DNA from: Gemmobacter aquatilis
GTDB lineage: Bacteria > Pseudomonadota > Alphaproteobacteria > Rhodobacterales > Rhodobacteraceae
NCBI RefSeq assembly: GCF_900110025.1
Contig: NZ_FOCE01000001.1
Span: forward strand, 537,382-601,381
Reading direction: 5' to 3'
DNA length: 64,000 bases
Both the position numbers and the translations under genes were made by a program. Shown here one piece after another: positions 29,677-39,135 of this stretch (its first letter is position 1; each line of letters begins with the position of its first letter). Under the pieces are notes generated by a model. That model was not told where the DNA came from and ran no database searches. It saw only the letters and a list, made by a program, of their open reading frames with translations.

Positions 29677-30285
29677 ATGCTCACGCTCTACCACAGCCCG
29701 ATTTCCCGCTCGACCCGCGTGCTGACCCTGATCGAAGAGCTGGGGATCACCGACGAAGTGACCATCAAGGCCGTCTCCATCCGCCGGTTCGATGGGTCGG
29801 GCACGCGCGATCCGGCCAACCCGCACCCCGACGGCAAGGTGCCGCTGCTTGATCACGACGGCACGCTGATCTCCGAAACCCCGGCGATCTTCCTGTATCT
29901 GACCGCCCTGTTCCCCGACAGCGGCCTTGCGCCAAAACCGGGCGATCCGCGGCGGGGCGACTATCTGACCTGGCTGTTCTACTATTCTGCGGTGGTGGAG
30001 CCGGTGCTGATCTGTGCCAGCGCCGGGGTGGATCACCCGATGTTCACCGCCACCTGGCGCGGCCCGGCGGAACTGGCGGCGCGGCTGCACGCTGCGCTGG
30101 CCAAAGGCCCCTGGCTGCTGGGCGATCACTATTCCGCCGCCGATCTTCTGATGCATTCGCCCTTCGCCTGGTTCCCCGAAGCGACGCCCGATGATCCGCT
30201 GATCCGCGATTGGGTGGCGCGCTGTCAGGCCCGCCCGGCAACGGCGGTCGCCAAGGCGCGCGATCAGGCCTTGCTCGCGGCCTGA
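29677..30285 (+). CDS. Glutathione S-transferase family protein
   Basis: 202 residues. N-terminal thioredoxin-like domain MLTLYHSPISRSTRVLTLIE, the segment HPDGKVPLLDHDGTLISETPAIFLYL with the glutathione gamma-glutamyl contacts (E-T/S), and a helical C-terminal domain with LLGDHYSAADLLMHSPFAW. The paired WYL regulator upstream suggests induction by an electrophile or stress ligand. The start has GGAAGCCCAG before ATG. It converges with an EamA transporter three bases past its stop. Confidence 0.87.
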   Translation: MLTLYHSPISRSTRVLTLIEELGITDEVTIKAVSIRRFDGSGTRDPANPHPDGKVPLLDHDGTLISETPAIFLYLTALFPDSGLAPKPGDPRRGDYLTWLFYYSAVVEPVLICASAGVDHPMFTATWRGPAELAARLHAALAKGPWLLGDHYSAADLLMHSPFAWFPEATPDDPLIRDWVARCQARPATAVAKARDQALLAA

Positions 30286-30288
30286 CCG

Positions 30289-31158
30289 TCAGGCGGGCAC
30301 CTGGCGCGACAATTGCACCGCCAGGATGCCCGCCATCACGATGGCCACGCCGATCATGTCGGTCAGCCGGATCGCCTCGCCCAGCAGCAGGGCGGCGATC
30401 ACCACGCCGAAAAACGGGTTGAGGAAGTGGAAGGTCGCGGCTTTCACCGCCCCGATCCGTCGCACCAGCCCGAACCACAGCAAGGTCGCCACGATCCCCG
30501 GCATGACGATCTGATAGGCCATGGCCGCAACCCAGTGCGGCGACAGGCGGATCTGCCACGGCTCCAGCAGCGCCGTGGCCACACCCAGCACCACCGCGCC
30601 GACCCACATCTGCAACCCCACCACAATCCACAGATTGCCCCCCGAGGCCGCCCCGCGCAGCATCAGCGTCGCCAGCGCCAGCGCAAAAGCCGCCACCAGA
30701 CACAGCGCCAGCCCCAGCGGCGCCGCCCCGCCCTGCATCCGCGCCGCCATGATCACCGCCACCCCGGCAAAGCCCAGCACCAGCCCGGCTATGCCCAGCG
30801 GGCGGATGCGTTCCTTGAAAAACGCCCAGCCCAGCGTCGCCACCAGCAGCGGCATGGTCGATGCGATGATCGCCGCCAGCGAGGCTTCGATCCACTGCAT
30901 CGCCACGAAATTCAGGCCAAGGTAAACCGCGTTCTGGCAAAAGCCGAAGATCAGCGTCGCCCGCCATTGCGCCCGGGTCAGCCGCAGGCTTTGCCCCAGC
31001 GCGATCCCCACCGCCAGCGCCAGCGCGCCCGACAGGCTGAACCGGATCGCCAGTGCCAGCAGCGGCGGCGCATCGGTCACGATCACCCGCGCCGTGGCAT
31101 AGGCCGATGACCAGATCAGGGCAAAGGCCAGCCCCATCCCAAGTGCCCGCAGATCCAT
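30289..31158 (-). CDS. EamA/DMT-family transporter
   Basis: 289 residues with ten predicted transmembrane helices in two EamA repeats: MDLRALGMGLAFALIWSSAY opens the first, and AAPLGLALCLVAAFALALAT begins the second, with the conserved NPFFGVVIAALLLGEAI near the end. Members export amino acids, metabolites or drugs; the substrate cannot be told here. The start MDLRALGMG is chosen because family members begin close to this position; an ATG 33 bases earlier is in frame. Inner membrane. Confidence 0.85.
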   Translation of the reverse strand: MDLRALGMGLAFALIWSSAYATARVIVTDAPPLLALAIRFSLSGALALAVGIALGQSLRLTRAQWRATLIFGFCQNAVYLGLNFVAMQWIEASLAAIIASTMPLLVATLGWAFFKERIRPLGIAGLVLGFAGVAVIMAARMQGGAAPLGLALCLVAAFALALATLMLRGAASGGNLWIVVGLQMWVGAVVLGVATALLEPWQIRLSPHWVAAMAYQIVMPGIVATLLWFGLVRRIGAVKAATFHFLNPFFGVVIAALLLGEAIRLTDMIGVAIVMAGILAVQLSRQVPA

Positions 31159-31233
31159 CGCGTCCGGCCCCTTCCCGCAAGTTGCGGCCACCGTGACGGC
31201 GGGGCGCCGGAATGTCCATCACCGCAGCGACGC

Positions 31234-31899
31234 TCAGAAGGCGTTGATCACCACATAGATCGCCGATTTGATCAGCCCATAGCCGATCCCGCCCACCCAG
31301 CCGAAGGCGGCCACGGTCATCCCCAGCCCCAGCGTGATCCAGACGCCATCCCGCTCCAGCAGCGCCAGCGCGATGACACAGATCGCCGTGGCGGGCATCA
31401 GATTGCCCAGCGGCACCGGCAGCGACAGCAGCAAGGCCAGCAACAGGCAGACAAAGCCCATCACCCGCACCATGGCCGGCGTCACCAGCGGCCACCAGCG
31501 TTGGCGCAACAGCCGCTCCGCCCGGTCCAGCACCGGGGCGGCGCGCAACACCACATTGCGGAACGCCTCGCGCGACATGGATCGCCCGGCGATGAACTGC
31601 GGCAACCAAGGGTCGCGCCCCATCATCATCTGGGTGGACAGATAGATCAGCGGCAGCCCCAGCACGGCAGCCAGACCGGGGGGCGAGGGCAGGATATTGG
31701 GAAAGGCAAAGATGAACAGCAGCGCGGCACTGGCCCGCCCCTCCATCGCGCGCAGCAGATCGCCCACCGTCATCCGCTCGTCCTCATGCGCCTCGGCGAT
31801 CTGGCGCAGCAGGCCAGAAAAGCGCGGCACTTTCGGGGGCAGGGCGGGCAGGTTTTCGGCCGGTGCCGCAAGCTCGCGGTCAGTCTCGTCGGGGGTCAT
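31234..31899 (-). CDS. Exopolysaccharide synthesis protein ExoD family
   Basis: 221 residues. A soluble N-terminus (SGLLRQIAEAHEDERMTVGD, LLRAMEGRASAALLFIFAFP) leads to four or five membrane spans, including VMGFVCLLLALLLSLPVPLG and the motif GRDPWLPQFIAGRSMSREAF, typical of ExoD. The family is linked to exopolysaccharide production and alkaline tolerance in rhizobia; the biochemical function is not known. Located between EamA and CDF transporter genes, each with its own promoter distance, so probably single. Confidence 0.88.
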   Translation of the reverse strand: MTPDETDRELAAPAENLPALPPKVPRFSGLLRQIAEAHEDERMTVGDLLRAMEGRASAALLFIFAFPNILPSPPGLAAVLGLPLIYLSTQMMMGRDPWLPQFIAGRSMSREAFRNVVLRAAPVLDRAERLLRQRWWPLVTPAMVRVMGFVCLLLALLLSLPVPLGNLMPATAICVIALALLERDGVWITLGLGMTVAAFGWVGGIGYGLIKSAIYVVINAF

Positions 31900-31989
31900 C
31901 GCGCGCTCTCCGCTGCAGGCCCCCTAACAGCTAGGCGCGCACGGGGCCGCCCGCAAGAGCAGCCGTGACGACAAGCGCCCGACCGCCGG

Positions 31990-32877
31990 TCACAACACCA
32001 CGATCCCCGCGTGTTTCGCCTTGTGTTCGGGTTCCACATGGATCGTCACGACGCAATCGGACACCTTCTGGCGCAGCTTGGCCTCGATCCGGTCACAGAT
32101 CTCGTGCGAGGCCGAAACGGTCAACTCGCCCGGCACCACCAGATGAAACTCGATGAAAGTGGCGCTGCCCGCATGGCGGGTGCGCAGGTCATGCGCCTCC
32201 ACCGCGCCCACCGCCTCGGTGGCGATGATCGCGCGCACCTGTACCAGCGTGTCTTCCGGCACCGATTCATCCAGCAGCCCGCTCATCGATTCCCGCATCA
32301 CCTTCCAGCCGGACCACAGGATGTTCAGTGCCACCAGCCCTGCCATCAGCGGGTCCAGCAAGGCCCAGCCGCTGACAATGGCGATCAGCACCCCGAAGGT
32401 CACCCCGACCGAAGACACGACATCCGACAGCAGATGCCGCCCATCGGCCACCAGCGCAGGCGAACGATGCCGCCGCCCCCGCGAAATCAGCACCCAGCAC
32501 CAGCCCGCATTGATCACGCTGGCCAGACCGTTGACCAGCAGCCCTTCCAGCGGCGCCTGCAGCACTTTCGGCGCCATCATGCCCTGCCACGCTTCGTTCA
32601 GGATCAGCATCGCGGCGATGATGATCATCACCCCTTCCAGAATCGCGCTGAAGAACTCCGCCTTGTGGTGGCCATAGGGGTGGTTCGCATCCGCCGGCAG
32701 CGCCGCCACGCGGATCGCCAGCAGCGCCGCAATCGCCGTGGCCACATTCACCGTGCTTTCCAGCGCATCCGACAGCAGCGCGACAGAGCCGGTCATCCAC
32801 CAGGCCAGCGCCTTCAGCCCCAGTACCACGATGCCCACGACGATGCTGCCAATGGCGAGTTTCAGAACATAGGACAT
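31990..32877 (-). CDS. Cation diffusion facilitator family transporter
   Basis: 295 residues with six transmembrane helices and a C-terminal ferredoxin-like cytoplasmic domain (about residues 200-285). Metal-site motifs are ALLSDALESTVNV in TM2, HPYGHHKAEFFSA in the loop and ADGRHLLSDVVSSVGV in TM5, of the FieF/Zn-Fe type. The C-terminal domain has HDLRTRHAGSATFIEFHLVV and HVEPEHKAKH. It exports divalent cations such as zinc or iron against protons. The chosen ATG starts at the first membrane helix; a longer frame upstream shows no similarity. Confidence 0.9.
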   Translation of the reverse strand: MSYVLKLAIGSIVVGIVVLGLKALAWWMTGSVALLSDALESTVNVATAIAALLAIRVAALPADANHPYGHHKAEFFSAILEGVMIIIAAMLILNEAWQGMMAPKVLQAPLEGLLVNGLASVINAGWCWVLISRGRRHRSPALVADGRHLLSDVVSSVGVTFGVLIAIVSGWALLDPLMAGLVALNILWSGWKVMRESMSGLLDESVPEDTLVQVRAIIATEAVGAVEAHDLRTRHAGSATFIEFHLVVPGELTVSASHEICDRIEAKLRQKVSDCVVTIHVEPEHKAKHAGIVVL

Positions 32878-32947
32878 GCGGACCCCGCTGCGGCTGACAA
32901 AGGCCGCGCCATAGCAATTCTGCACCGCAGCGACAAGCCGCCGCAAG

Positions 32948-33802
32948 TCACTCGGCGGCCAGCAGCGCCGCCAACCCCTCACGGTAACTCGGATAGCGCA
33001 GCTTAACGCCCAGATCGCGGGCCAACCGCTCATTCCGCACCCGTTTGCTTTCGGCATAGAAGCTGCGCTGCATCGGGTTCATCTCGGCCGCGTCGATCGG
33101 AATCGCGGGGGGAATCGGCAAACCCAGCAATTCCGCCGCATGGGCCAGCACATCCTCGGGCGGCGTCGGGTCTTCATCGCAGACGTTGTAGATCGCCCCC
33201 GGATCGGGCCGCTGGATCGAGGCGTCCAGCACCTGCGCAATATCCTCCACATGAATGCGCGAGAATATCTGGCCGGGCTTGATGATCCGCCGCGCCGTGC
33301 CGTCGCGCACCTTGGAAAACGGCCCGCGCCCCGGCCCGTAGATCCCTGCCAGCCGGAAGATATGCAGCGGCAGGTCCTGCGCCGCCGCCAGCCCCTGCCA
33401 TTGCCGTTCCGCCAGCACCCGCTGTTCCCCGCGCCGGGTGCCGGGGGTCAGCGGCGTATCCTCATCCACCCAGCCGCCGCCATGGTCGCCATAGACCCCG
33501 GTGGTGGACAGATAGCCGATCCAGCCGGGCCGGGCCGCCGCGATCTGCGCCGCATGGGCATTGAACACCGGGTCGCCCGCCGCATCAGGTGCGATGGACA
33601 GCAGCACCGCATCGGCCTGCACCAGCGCCGGGCCAAGGTCGTCGCCCGGCCAGATCAGCGGCTCCCCCCCCTGTGCGCGCAACCGCTCCGCCTTTTCGGC
33701 GGATCGCGTGGTGCCGATGATGCGCCAGCCCTGCGGGCGCAGCCGCGCCGCCAAGGCCTGCGCCGAATAGCCATGGCCAAGCGAAAGAAGAACCTGTGTC
33801 AT
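32948..33802 (-). CDS. SDR family NAD(P)-dependent epimerase-like protein (YeeZ-like)
   Basis: 284 residues. N-terminal Rossmann motif MTQVLLSLGHGYSAQALAAR (GxGxxxxxL form), catalytic-type region in YLSTTGVYGDHGGGWVDE and FRLAGIYGPGRGPF, and the C-terminal PSYREGLAALLAAE. The organisation fits the extended short-chain dehydrogenase / YeeZ class. The usual YxxxK pair is not obvious, so it may be a non-classical member. Substrate unknown. The ATG at 33800-33802 begins at the Rossmann strand. Confidence 0.82.
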   Translation of the reverse strand: MTQVLLSLGHGYSAQALAARLRPQGWRIIGTTRSAEKAERLRAQGGEPLIWPGDDLGPALVQADAVLLSIAPDAAGDPVFNAHAAQIAAARPGWIGYLSTTGVYGDHGGGWVDEDTPLTPGTRRGEQRVLAERQWQGLAAAQDLPLHIFRLAGIYGPGRGPFSKVRDGTARRIIKPGQIFSRIHVEDIAQVLDASIQRPDPGAIYNVCDEDPTPPEDVLAHAAELLGLPIPPAIPIDAAEMNPMQRSFYAESKRVRNERLARDLGVKLRYPSYREGLAALLAAE

Positions 33803-33946
33803 GCCGCCCCGTCTGTTTTGCCCCATTGTCGCGGCGCTGCCGCCGCGATGCAAGCCGCGTCATCCGCCCGTGATGCCACCCCGTTAGCGCTGTCACGCAA
33901 GGCTTGATTTGCCCAGCGCTCCGGGTGCAGAACAGGCGATGAAAAA

Positions 33947-35437
33947 ATGGAAAAGAACGTGACCCAGATCTCGCAATCCTATCTCACGCCGTCCGATGCG
34001 GCGCATGACAGTTTCACCGATGCCGCCGCCGCCGTTGCCCGGCTGGAATCGCTGTATGCCGAGGCAATCGGCTTTCTGTCGCAACAGTTCAACGCAGTGA
34101 TTTCCGGCATCCGGCCCGAAGCCCGCGTGCGCGCCTATTACCCGGAAATCCGCTTTACCACGACCAGCTTCGCCAAGACCGACTCGCGGCTCAGCTTCGG
34201 CCATGTGGCGCAGCCCGGCACCTATGTCACCACGATCACCCGCCCCGATCTGTTCCGCAACTACCTGATCCAGCAGATCACCTTGCTGATCCACAACCAC
34301 GGCGTCCCCGTGCAGATCGGCCCGTCGGAAACCCCGATCCCGATCCATTTCGCCGTGGCAAACCGCCCGGGCATCACCGTGCCGCAAGAAGGCGTGCTGG
34401 ATTTCCCGCTGCGCGACGTGTTCGACGTGCCGGACCTTTCGACCACCAATGACGACATCGTGAACGGTCAGTTGATCGAATATCCCGACGGCTCGCGCCC
34501 GCTCGCCCCCTTCACCGCGCAGCGCGTCGATTACTCGCTGGCCCGCCTGTCGCATTACACCGCCACCCAGCCCGAGCATTTCCAGAACCACGTCCTGTTC
34601 ACCAACTACCAGTTCTATGTGGACGAGTTCGAGGCCTATGCCCGCAAGGTTCTGGCCGATCCGGCCTCGGGCTATGTGGCCTTCGTCGCGCCCGGCAATC
34701 ACCAGATCACCACCCCTGACGAGGCTTTGCCGGTCTTCCCCAAGATGCCGCAGATGCCGACCTATCACCTCAAACGCGCCGACGGGCAGGGCATCACGCT
34801 GGTCAATATCGGCGTCGGCCCGTCCAACGCCAAGACGGCAACCGACCATATCGCCGTGCTGCGCCCCCATGCCTGGCTGATGGTCGGGCACTGCGCGGGC
34901 CTGCGCAACTCGCAGTCGCTGGGCGATTTCTGCCTCGCCCACGCCTATTTGCGCGAAGACCACGTTCTGGATGACGACCTGCCGATCTGGGTGCCGATCC
35001 CCGCGCTGGCCGAAATCCAGATCGCGCTGGAAGACGCGGTCGAGGCGGTGACGCAGTTGGAGGGCTACGAGCTCAAACGCATCATGCGCACCGGCACCGT
35101 CGCCACCATCGACAACCGCAACTGGGAACTGCGCGATCAGTCCGGACCGGTGCAGCGGCTGTCACAATCGCGCGCCATCGCGCTGGATATGGAAAGCGCC
35201 ACCATCGCCGCCAACGGCTTCCGCTTCCGGGTGCCCTACGGCACGCTGCTCTGCGTGTCCGACAAGCCGCTGCATGGCGAGTTGAAGCTGCCCGGCATGG
35301 CGACCGATTTCTACAAGACGCAGGTCGCGCGCCATCTGCTGATCGGCATCCACGCGATGGAGTCGCTGCGCGAGATGCCGGTGGAACGCATCCACAGCCG
35401 CAAATTGCGCAGCTTCGAGGAAACCGCATTCCTCTGA
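33947..35437 (+). CDS. amn: AMP nucleosidase
   Basis: 496 residues, the full length of AMN. The N-terminal regulatory domain (ARVRAYYPEIRFTTTSFAK, THARPDLFRNY-like) is followed by the nucleoside phosphorylase-like catalytic part with VNIGVGPSNAKTATDHIAVL, RPHAWLMVGHCAGLRNSQSL, and DMESATIAANGFRFRVPYGT. It splits AMP to adenine and ribose 5-phosphate, controlling the adenylate pool. Start at MEKNVTQISQSYLTPSDAAH. It stands divergent from the SDR gene. Confidence 0.95.
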   Translation: MEKNVTQISQSYLTPSDAAHDSFTDAAAAVARLESLYAEAIGFLSQQFNAVISGIRPEARVRAYYPEIRFTTTSFAKTDSRLSFGHVAQPGTYVTTITRPDLFRNYLIQQITLLIHNHGVPVQIGPSETPIPIHFAVANRPGITVPQEGVLDFPLRDVFDVPDLSTTNDDIVNGQLIEYPDGSRPLAPFTAQRVDYSLARLSHYTATQPEHFQNHVLFTNYQFYVDEFEAYARKVLADPASGYVAFVAPGNHQITTPDEALPVFPKMPQMPTYHLKRADGQGITLVNIGVGPSNAKTATDHIAVLRPHAWLMVGHCAGLRNSQSLGDFCLAHAYLREDHVLDDDLPIWVPIPALAEIQIALEDAVEAVTQLEGYELKRIMRTGTVATIDNRNWELRDQSGPVQRLSQSRAIALDMESATIAANGFRFRVPYGTLLCVSDKPLHGELKLPGMATDFYKTQVARHLLIGIHAMESLREMPVERIHSRKLRSFEETAFL

Positions 35438-35584
35438 GCCGCGTTTCCCACACGGCAAAACGCCGCGCAAACAGGCGATCGGGGCTTGAAATCCGCCGCA
35501 AAACCCTGTGTAGCACGGCCCATGTTGCCCTTGCGGGGGCAGAGCCACCCCGCGAGTCCGCGGGACAAGAATAAGGAACAGGAC

Positions 35585-35872
35585 ATGTCCAAACCGATGA
35601 CCAAGACCCAACTGGTGGCAGCGCTTGCCGAAGCCATGGGCGCCGACAAGAAACTGGCCGGCACCGCGCTGGACGCCATCGCCTCGGTCGTGGCCCGCGA
35701 AGTCGCCACCGGCGGCGCCGTCACCCTGCCGGGTCTGGGCAAGGTCGTCTGCCGCGAGCGCCCCGAGCGTCAGGTCCGCAACCCGGCCACCGGCGAAACC
35801 GTGACCAAACCGGCCGACAAACAGGTGAAATTCACCATCGCCAAAGCGCTGAAAGACAGCGTCAACGCCTGA
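35585..35872 (+). CDS. HU-family DNA-binding protein
   Basis: A 95-residue histone-like protein: MSKPMTKTQLVAALAEAMGA, the helical dimer domain, then beta arms with GLGKVVCRERPERQVRNPATGE, where the RNPATGE proline intercalates into DNA, and a C-terminal KFTIAKALKDSVNA. It compacts and bends DNA in the nucleoid. The start has AAGGAACAGGAC before ATG. Slightly more divergent than canonical HupB, so it may be a second HU of the cell. A terminator follows. Confidence 0.92.
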   Translation: MSKPMTKTQLVAALAEAMGADKKLAGTALDAIASVVAREVATGGAVTLPGLGKVVCRERPERQVRNPATGETVTKPADKQVKFTIAKALKDSVNA

Positions 35873-35896
35873 TCGCAGGTGCTGCGCAAGACAGAG

Positions 35897-35919
35897 GCCG
35901 CCCTCCGGGGCGGCTTTTT
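35897..35919 (+). terminator. Rho-independent terminator of HU gene
   Basis: Stem GCCGCCC-TCCG-GGGCGGC followed by TTTTTG and more T residues. Confidence 0.88.
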
Positions 35920-35956
35920 GTTTTTGGGGGTGGTGGGCGGTTGGGGTGGGAGCGCA

Positions 35957-36898
35957 TCAGTCCCAACGATCAACCCAACTGTACTGAGGGGGAATAGTTG
36001 CGTTTGGGATCAGATCAGGATTGATGACTTCTTGCCCGTCGCAGATCAGCACGGCAGGACCGACGCAACGATGCTGATACCGCGAGGCGATCGCTTCGGC
36101 AAAGCCGATGACCTTCTTGGACATTTTCGAAGGTGACGTGCTTGATGGATGGGGTCGCTTTGGAGAAGGTAAAATGACCAATTGGTCATAGATCAGCGCA
36201 ATCGGAAAATAATCAACTCCGAAACGCATTAGGCCAATGCACGGATTGGCAATCTCTCTTGCCGGCATTTCAATCAGATAATTCCAGTTCATTATGTCAG
36301 TCTCTGGATTCAAAATTTGTTGCCGGACGACGTTTAGAGACGATTGCAGAACAAATGAATAGCCGAAATTCTTAAACCAGAGTCCGTAGGCTGCGGTTAG
36401 GAATCCTACCCTAAGCGAGTTTTCATTACCAAAAACTGACACCTGCATTTTGATAGTAATCTCGGATGACTTTGGGCGGCTCCAATACGCCTCAAAATCA
36501 ATTGGGTTTGATCTTTTTTTGTCAGCTTGAAACTCTATAGCCCCATCTTCTGCGATCTTGATCACGCCATTAAGTTTTAGACCGCTGGCCATCAACTGCG
36601 CGCGCTGCTTCTTTGGATCAACATGAAATGGTGTATTGCTCTCACTCAACTCAATCCAATCAGAAAGCCACCTCGTTTGCTTGTGGCCAAACAAACTGTT
36701 GCACTTCTTGCAAAGGAATGTCGTTATCCTTCCACCGTTTGAGTCTGGAATAATATGTTCCTCAGTAATTTCTTTACTATTAATTGGATAATCGCAAAGA
36801 CATGTTGGGCAGCGAAAAAGCCCGCGCAACTCATAATTGAAGCGGGTGAGTTCTTGCGAAATTTCTAACAAGGATGCTGATTTAAGATCCGTTGGCAT
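35957..36898 (-). CDS. HNH-type zinc-binding protein, AT-richer, likely acquired
   Basis: 313 residues. Near the N-terminus is an HNH endonuclease-like module: CPTC (Cys30, Cys33), EEHIIPDSNGG with Glu47-His48, then CKKCN (Cys63, Cys66, Asn67) and HKQ. This is the HNH_5-like treble-clef layout, where EHIIP carries the catalytic His and the four Cys bind zinc. The remaining 240 residues (FEAYWSRPKSS, MNWNYLIEMPAREIANPCIG) match nothing I know. The gene is visibly richer in A/T than its neighbours and uses ATT, AAA, TTT and AAT freely, unlike them. The start is preceded by a 10-bp palindrome. It could be a nuclease of a defence or mobile system; no partner gene is adjacent. Confidence 0.75.
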   Translation of the reverse strand: MPTDLKSASLLEISQELTRFNYELRGLFRCPTCLCDYPINSKEITEEHIIPDSNGGRITTFLCKKCNSLFGHKQTRWLSDWIELSESNTPFHVDPKKQRAQLMASGLKLNGVIKIAEDGAIEFQADKKRSNPIDFEAYWSRPKSSEITIKMQVSVFGNENSLRVGFLTAAYGLWFKNFGYSFVLQSSLNVVRQQILNPETDIMNWNYLIEMPAREIANPCIGLMRFGVDYFPIALIYDQLVILPSPKRPHPSSTSPSKMSKKVIGFAEAIASRYQHRCVGPAVLICDGQEVINPDLIPNATIPPQYSWVDRWD

Positions 36899-36926
36899 GA
36901 TGCACCTACAATGGGTTGCATCATGC
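36895..36926. repeat. Perfect 10-bp inverted repeat over the HNH gene start
   Basis: GCATGATGCA (36895-36904) and TGCATCATGC (36917-36926), separated by 12 bases. The left arm contains the start codon of the HNH gene. On the minus strand TTGCGC, 17 bases, TAGCAT overlap the right arm as a possible promoter. It could be an autorepressor operator or an mRNA hairpin closing the start. Confidence 0.75.
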
Positions 36927-37204
36927 TAGGGCCTACACCCCTACCGCGCAACCCGACCTTCCCGAGGTGAGGGCGACCACAGGGTTATACGTTGACTTGT
37001 TTCCCAGGAGCAATGATCGCCGTTCTAGCGGTAGGGTAGTCGGTGGTTATCTTGTCCGTTTCGGGCACTCCACGCCACCACCCCGACCACATCGAAAGTC
37101 CAGCCATATCTCTCCTGCAAAACAAGCACCCCCCACACAGGGCAGGCCTGCCCGGATCGCTAATCGCGGCCTGCTCGGGCAGGGGGCGGGTTCAACCGGC
37201 CCCC
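36927..37204. other. Intergenic region between HNH gene and dxs
   Basis: No convincing gene. The part near the HNH gene is mixed in composition; the part before dxs holds two inverted repeats, CCTGCCCG...CGGGCAGG (37147-37183) and GGGGGC-GGG-TTCAA-CC-GGCCCCC (37182-37204), right after the dxs stop on the minus strand. Neither has a T-tract, so termination there is uncertain. Confidence 0.5.
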
Positions 37205-39118
37205 CTACGCCCGCAACCCCACCACCGCGACGCCCAGCGCTTCCAGCACCTTCGCCTCGATCTGCGGCGCGTTCATCCCGGCCACGGCATACATCGCCTC
37301 GGGGCTGGCCTGATCGATGAACGTGTCGGGCAGCACCATCGAGCGGAACTTCAGCCCGTGGTCGAACACGCCCTCATCCGCCAGCAATTGCGCCACATGG
37401 CTGCCAAAGCCGCCGACGGCGCCTTCCTCGATGCAGATCAGCGCCTCGTGGTGCCGCGCCAGTTGCAGGATCAGCGCGCGGTCCAGCGGTTTGGCAAAGC
37501 GCGCATCGGCCACGGTGCAGGCGATGCCGCGCGCCGCCAGCGCCTCGGTCGCCACCAGAACCTCGGCCAGCCGCGTGCCAAAGGACAGCAGCGCCACGCG
37601 GCTGCCCTCGCGCACCACCCGGCCCTTGCCGATCTCCAGCGGCACACCGCGTTCCGGCAGTTCCACCCCCACACCATCGCCGCGCGGAAAGCGGAAGGCG
37701 CTGGGGCCTTCGTCATAGGCAGCGGCGGTGGCAACCATATGCACCAGCTCCGCCTCGTCCGCCGCCGCCATCACCACCATGCCCGGCAGATTGGCCATGA
37801 AGGCCACGTCGAACGCCCCCGCATGCGTGGCGCCATCGGCCCCCACCAGCCCGGCGCGATCAATGGCAAAGCGCACCGGCAGCCGCTGGATCGCCACGTC
37901 ATGCACGACCTGATCGTAGCCGCGCTGCAGGAAGGTGGAATAGAGCGCGCAGAACGGTTTGAGGCCCCCCGCCGCCAGCCCGGCGCTGAAGGTCACCGCG
38001 TGTTGTTCCGCAATGCCCACATCGAAACAGCGGCGAGGGAAGCGTTCGGCGAACAGGTTCAGCCCGGTGCCGTCCGGCATCGCCGCCGTCACCGCCACGA
38101 TCCTGTCATCCCGCGCCGCCTCGGCAATCAGGCTTTGCGCGAAAACCTTGGTATAGCTGGGCGCGTTGCTTTTCGCCTTTTGCTGCTCGCCGGTCAGCAC
38201 ATCGAACTTCGCCGTGGCATGGCCCCTGTCGCGCGCCGCTTCGGCGGGGGCATAGCCCTTGCCCTTTTTCGTGATCACATGGATCAGGATCGGCCCGGTC
38301 GCCCGCGCCTTCGCCGTGCGCAGCACCGGCAGCAACTGGTCCAGATCGTGCCCATCCACCGGCCCGACGTAAGAAAACCCCAGCTCCTCGAACAAGGTGC
38401 CGCCGACGGTCATGCCCTTGAGCATTTCCTTCGCCCGCCGCGCGCCTTCCTGAAACGGTTCCGGCAGCAGGCTCACCGCGCCCTTCGCCGCCGCCTTCAG
38501 CTCTTGAAACGGCGCGCCCGCGTAAAGGCGGCTCAGATAGGATGACAGCGCGCCAACGGGCGGCGCAATGCTCATCTCGTTGTCGTTCAGGATCACGAAC
38601 AGCCGTTTCTTCAGATGCCCGGCATTGTTCATCGCCTCGAACGCCATGCCCGCGCTCATCGACCCGTCGCCGATCACCGCAATCGCATCGCCGGGGTCAC
38701 CGCCCAGATCGGCCGCCACCTTGAAGCCCAGCGCGGCCGAGATCGAGGTGGAGCTATGCGCCGCCCCGAACGGGTCATAGGGGCTTTCCGACCGTTTGGT
38801 GAAGCCCGACAGCCCGCCCTCCATCCGCAGGGTGCGGATACGGTCACGCCGCCCGGTCAGGATCTTGTGGGGGTAACACTGGTGCCCGACATCCCAGATG
38901 ATCTTGTCGCGCGGCGCATCGAACACCGCGTGCAGCGCCACCGTCAGTTCCACCACCCCCAACCCGGCGCCCAGATGCCCGCCGGTCACCGACACGGCGG
39001 AAATCGTCTCGGCACGCAATTCATCGGCCAGCAGCCGCAATTCGCGGTCTGACAGCGCCTTCATGTCGGCGGGCAGATGCACCCGGTCCAGCACCGGGGT
39101 CTTGGGTCGGTTGGTCAT
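37205..39118 (-). CDS. dxs: 1-deoxy-D-xylulose-5-phosphate synthase
   Basis: 637 residues, the normal length. It condenses pyruvate and glyceraldehyde 3-phosphate to DXP with TPP, the entry step of the MEP isoprenoid pathway and a precursor for thiamine and pyridoxal. The TPP motif starts at [18 protein letters not shown] (150 onward), the N-terminus has [18 protein letters not shown], and the second domain has [16 protein letters not shown] and [15 protein letters not shown]. It ends the operon with ispA, xseB and an HDAC-like gene. The 17-base gap to ispA supports cotranscription. Confidence 0.97.
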   Translation of the reverse strand: MTNRPKTPVLDRVHLPADMKALSDRELRLLADELRAETISAVSVTGGHLGAGLGVVELTVALHAVFDAPRDKIIWDVGHQCYPHKILTGRRDRIRTLRMEGGLSGFTKRSESPYDPFGAAHSSTSISAALGFKVAADLGGDPGDAIAVIGDGSMSAGMAFEAMNNAGHLKKRLFVILNDNEMSIAPPVGALSSYLSRLYAGAPFQELKAAAKGAVSLLPEPFQEGARRAKEMLKGMTVGGTLFEELGFSYVGPVDGHDLDQLLPVLRTAKARATGPILIHVITKKGKGYAPAEAARDRGHATAKFDVLTGEQQKAKSNAPSYTKVFAQSLIAEAARDDRIVAVTAAMPDGTGLNLFAERFPRRCFDVGIAEQHAVTFSAGLAAGGLKPFCALYSTFLQRGYDQVVHDVAIQRLPVRFAIDRAGLVGADGATHAGAFDVAFMANLPGMVVMAAADEAELVHMVATAAAYDEGPSAFRFPRGDGVGVELPERGVPLEIGKGRVVREGSRVALLSFGTRLAEVLVATEALAARGIACTVADARFAKPLDRALILQLARHHEALICIEEGAVGGFGSHVAQLLADEGVFDHGLKFRSMVLPDTFIDQASPEAMYAVAGMNAPQIEAKVLEALGVAVVGLRA

Positions 39119-39135
39119 GGCCCCTCCTCGGGGTA

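Noticed and set aside
35926-37090. GGGGTGGTGG-CG on both sides of the HNH gene as possible inverted ends of an inserted element
   Set aside because: The match is short, imperfect and G-rich; it can be chance. No target-site duplication was seen.
36899-37204. Small plus-strand frames after the HNH gene
   Set aside because: One ATG with AGGAG upstream (near 37013) opens only eight codons; no other supported start.
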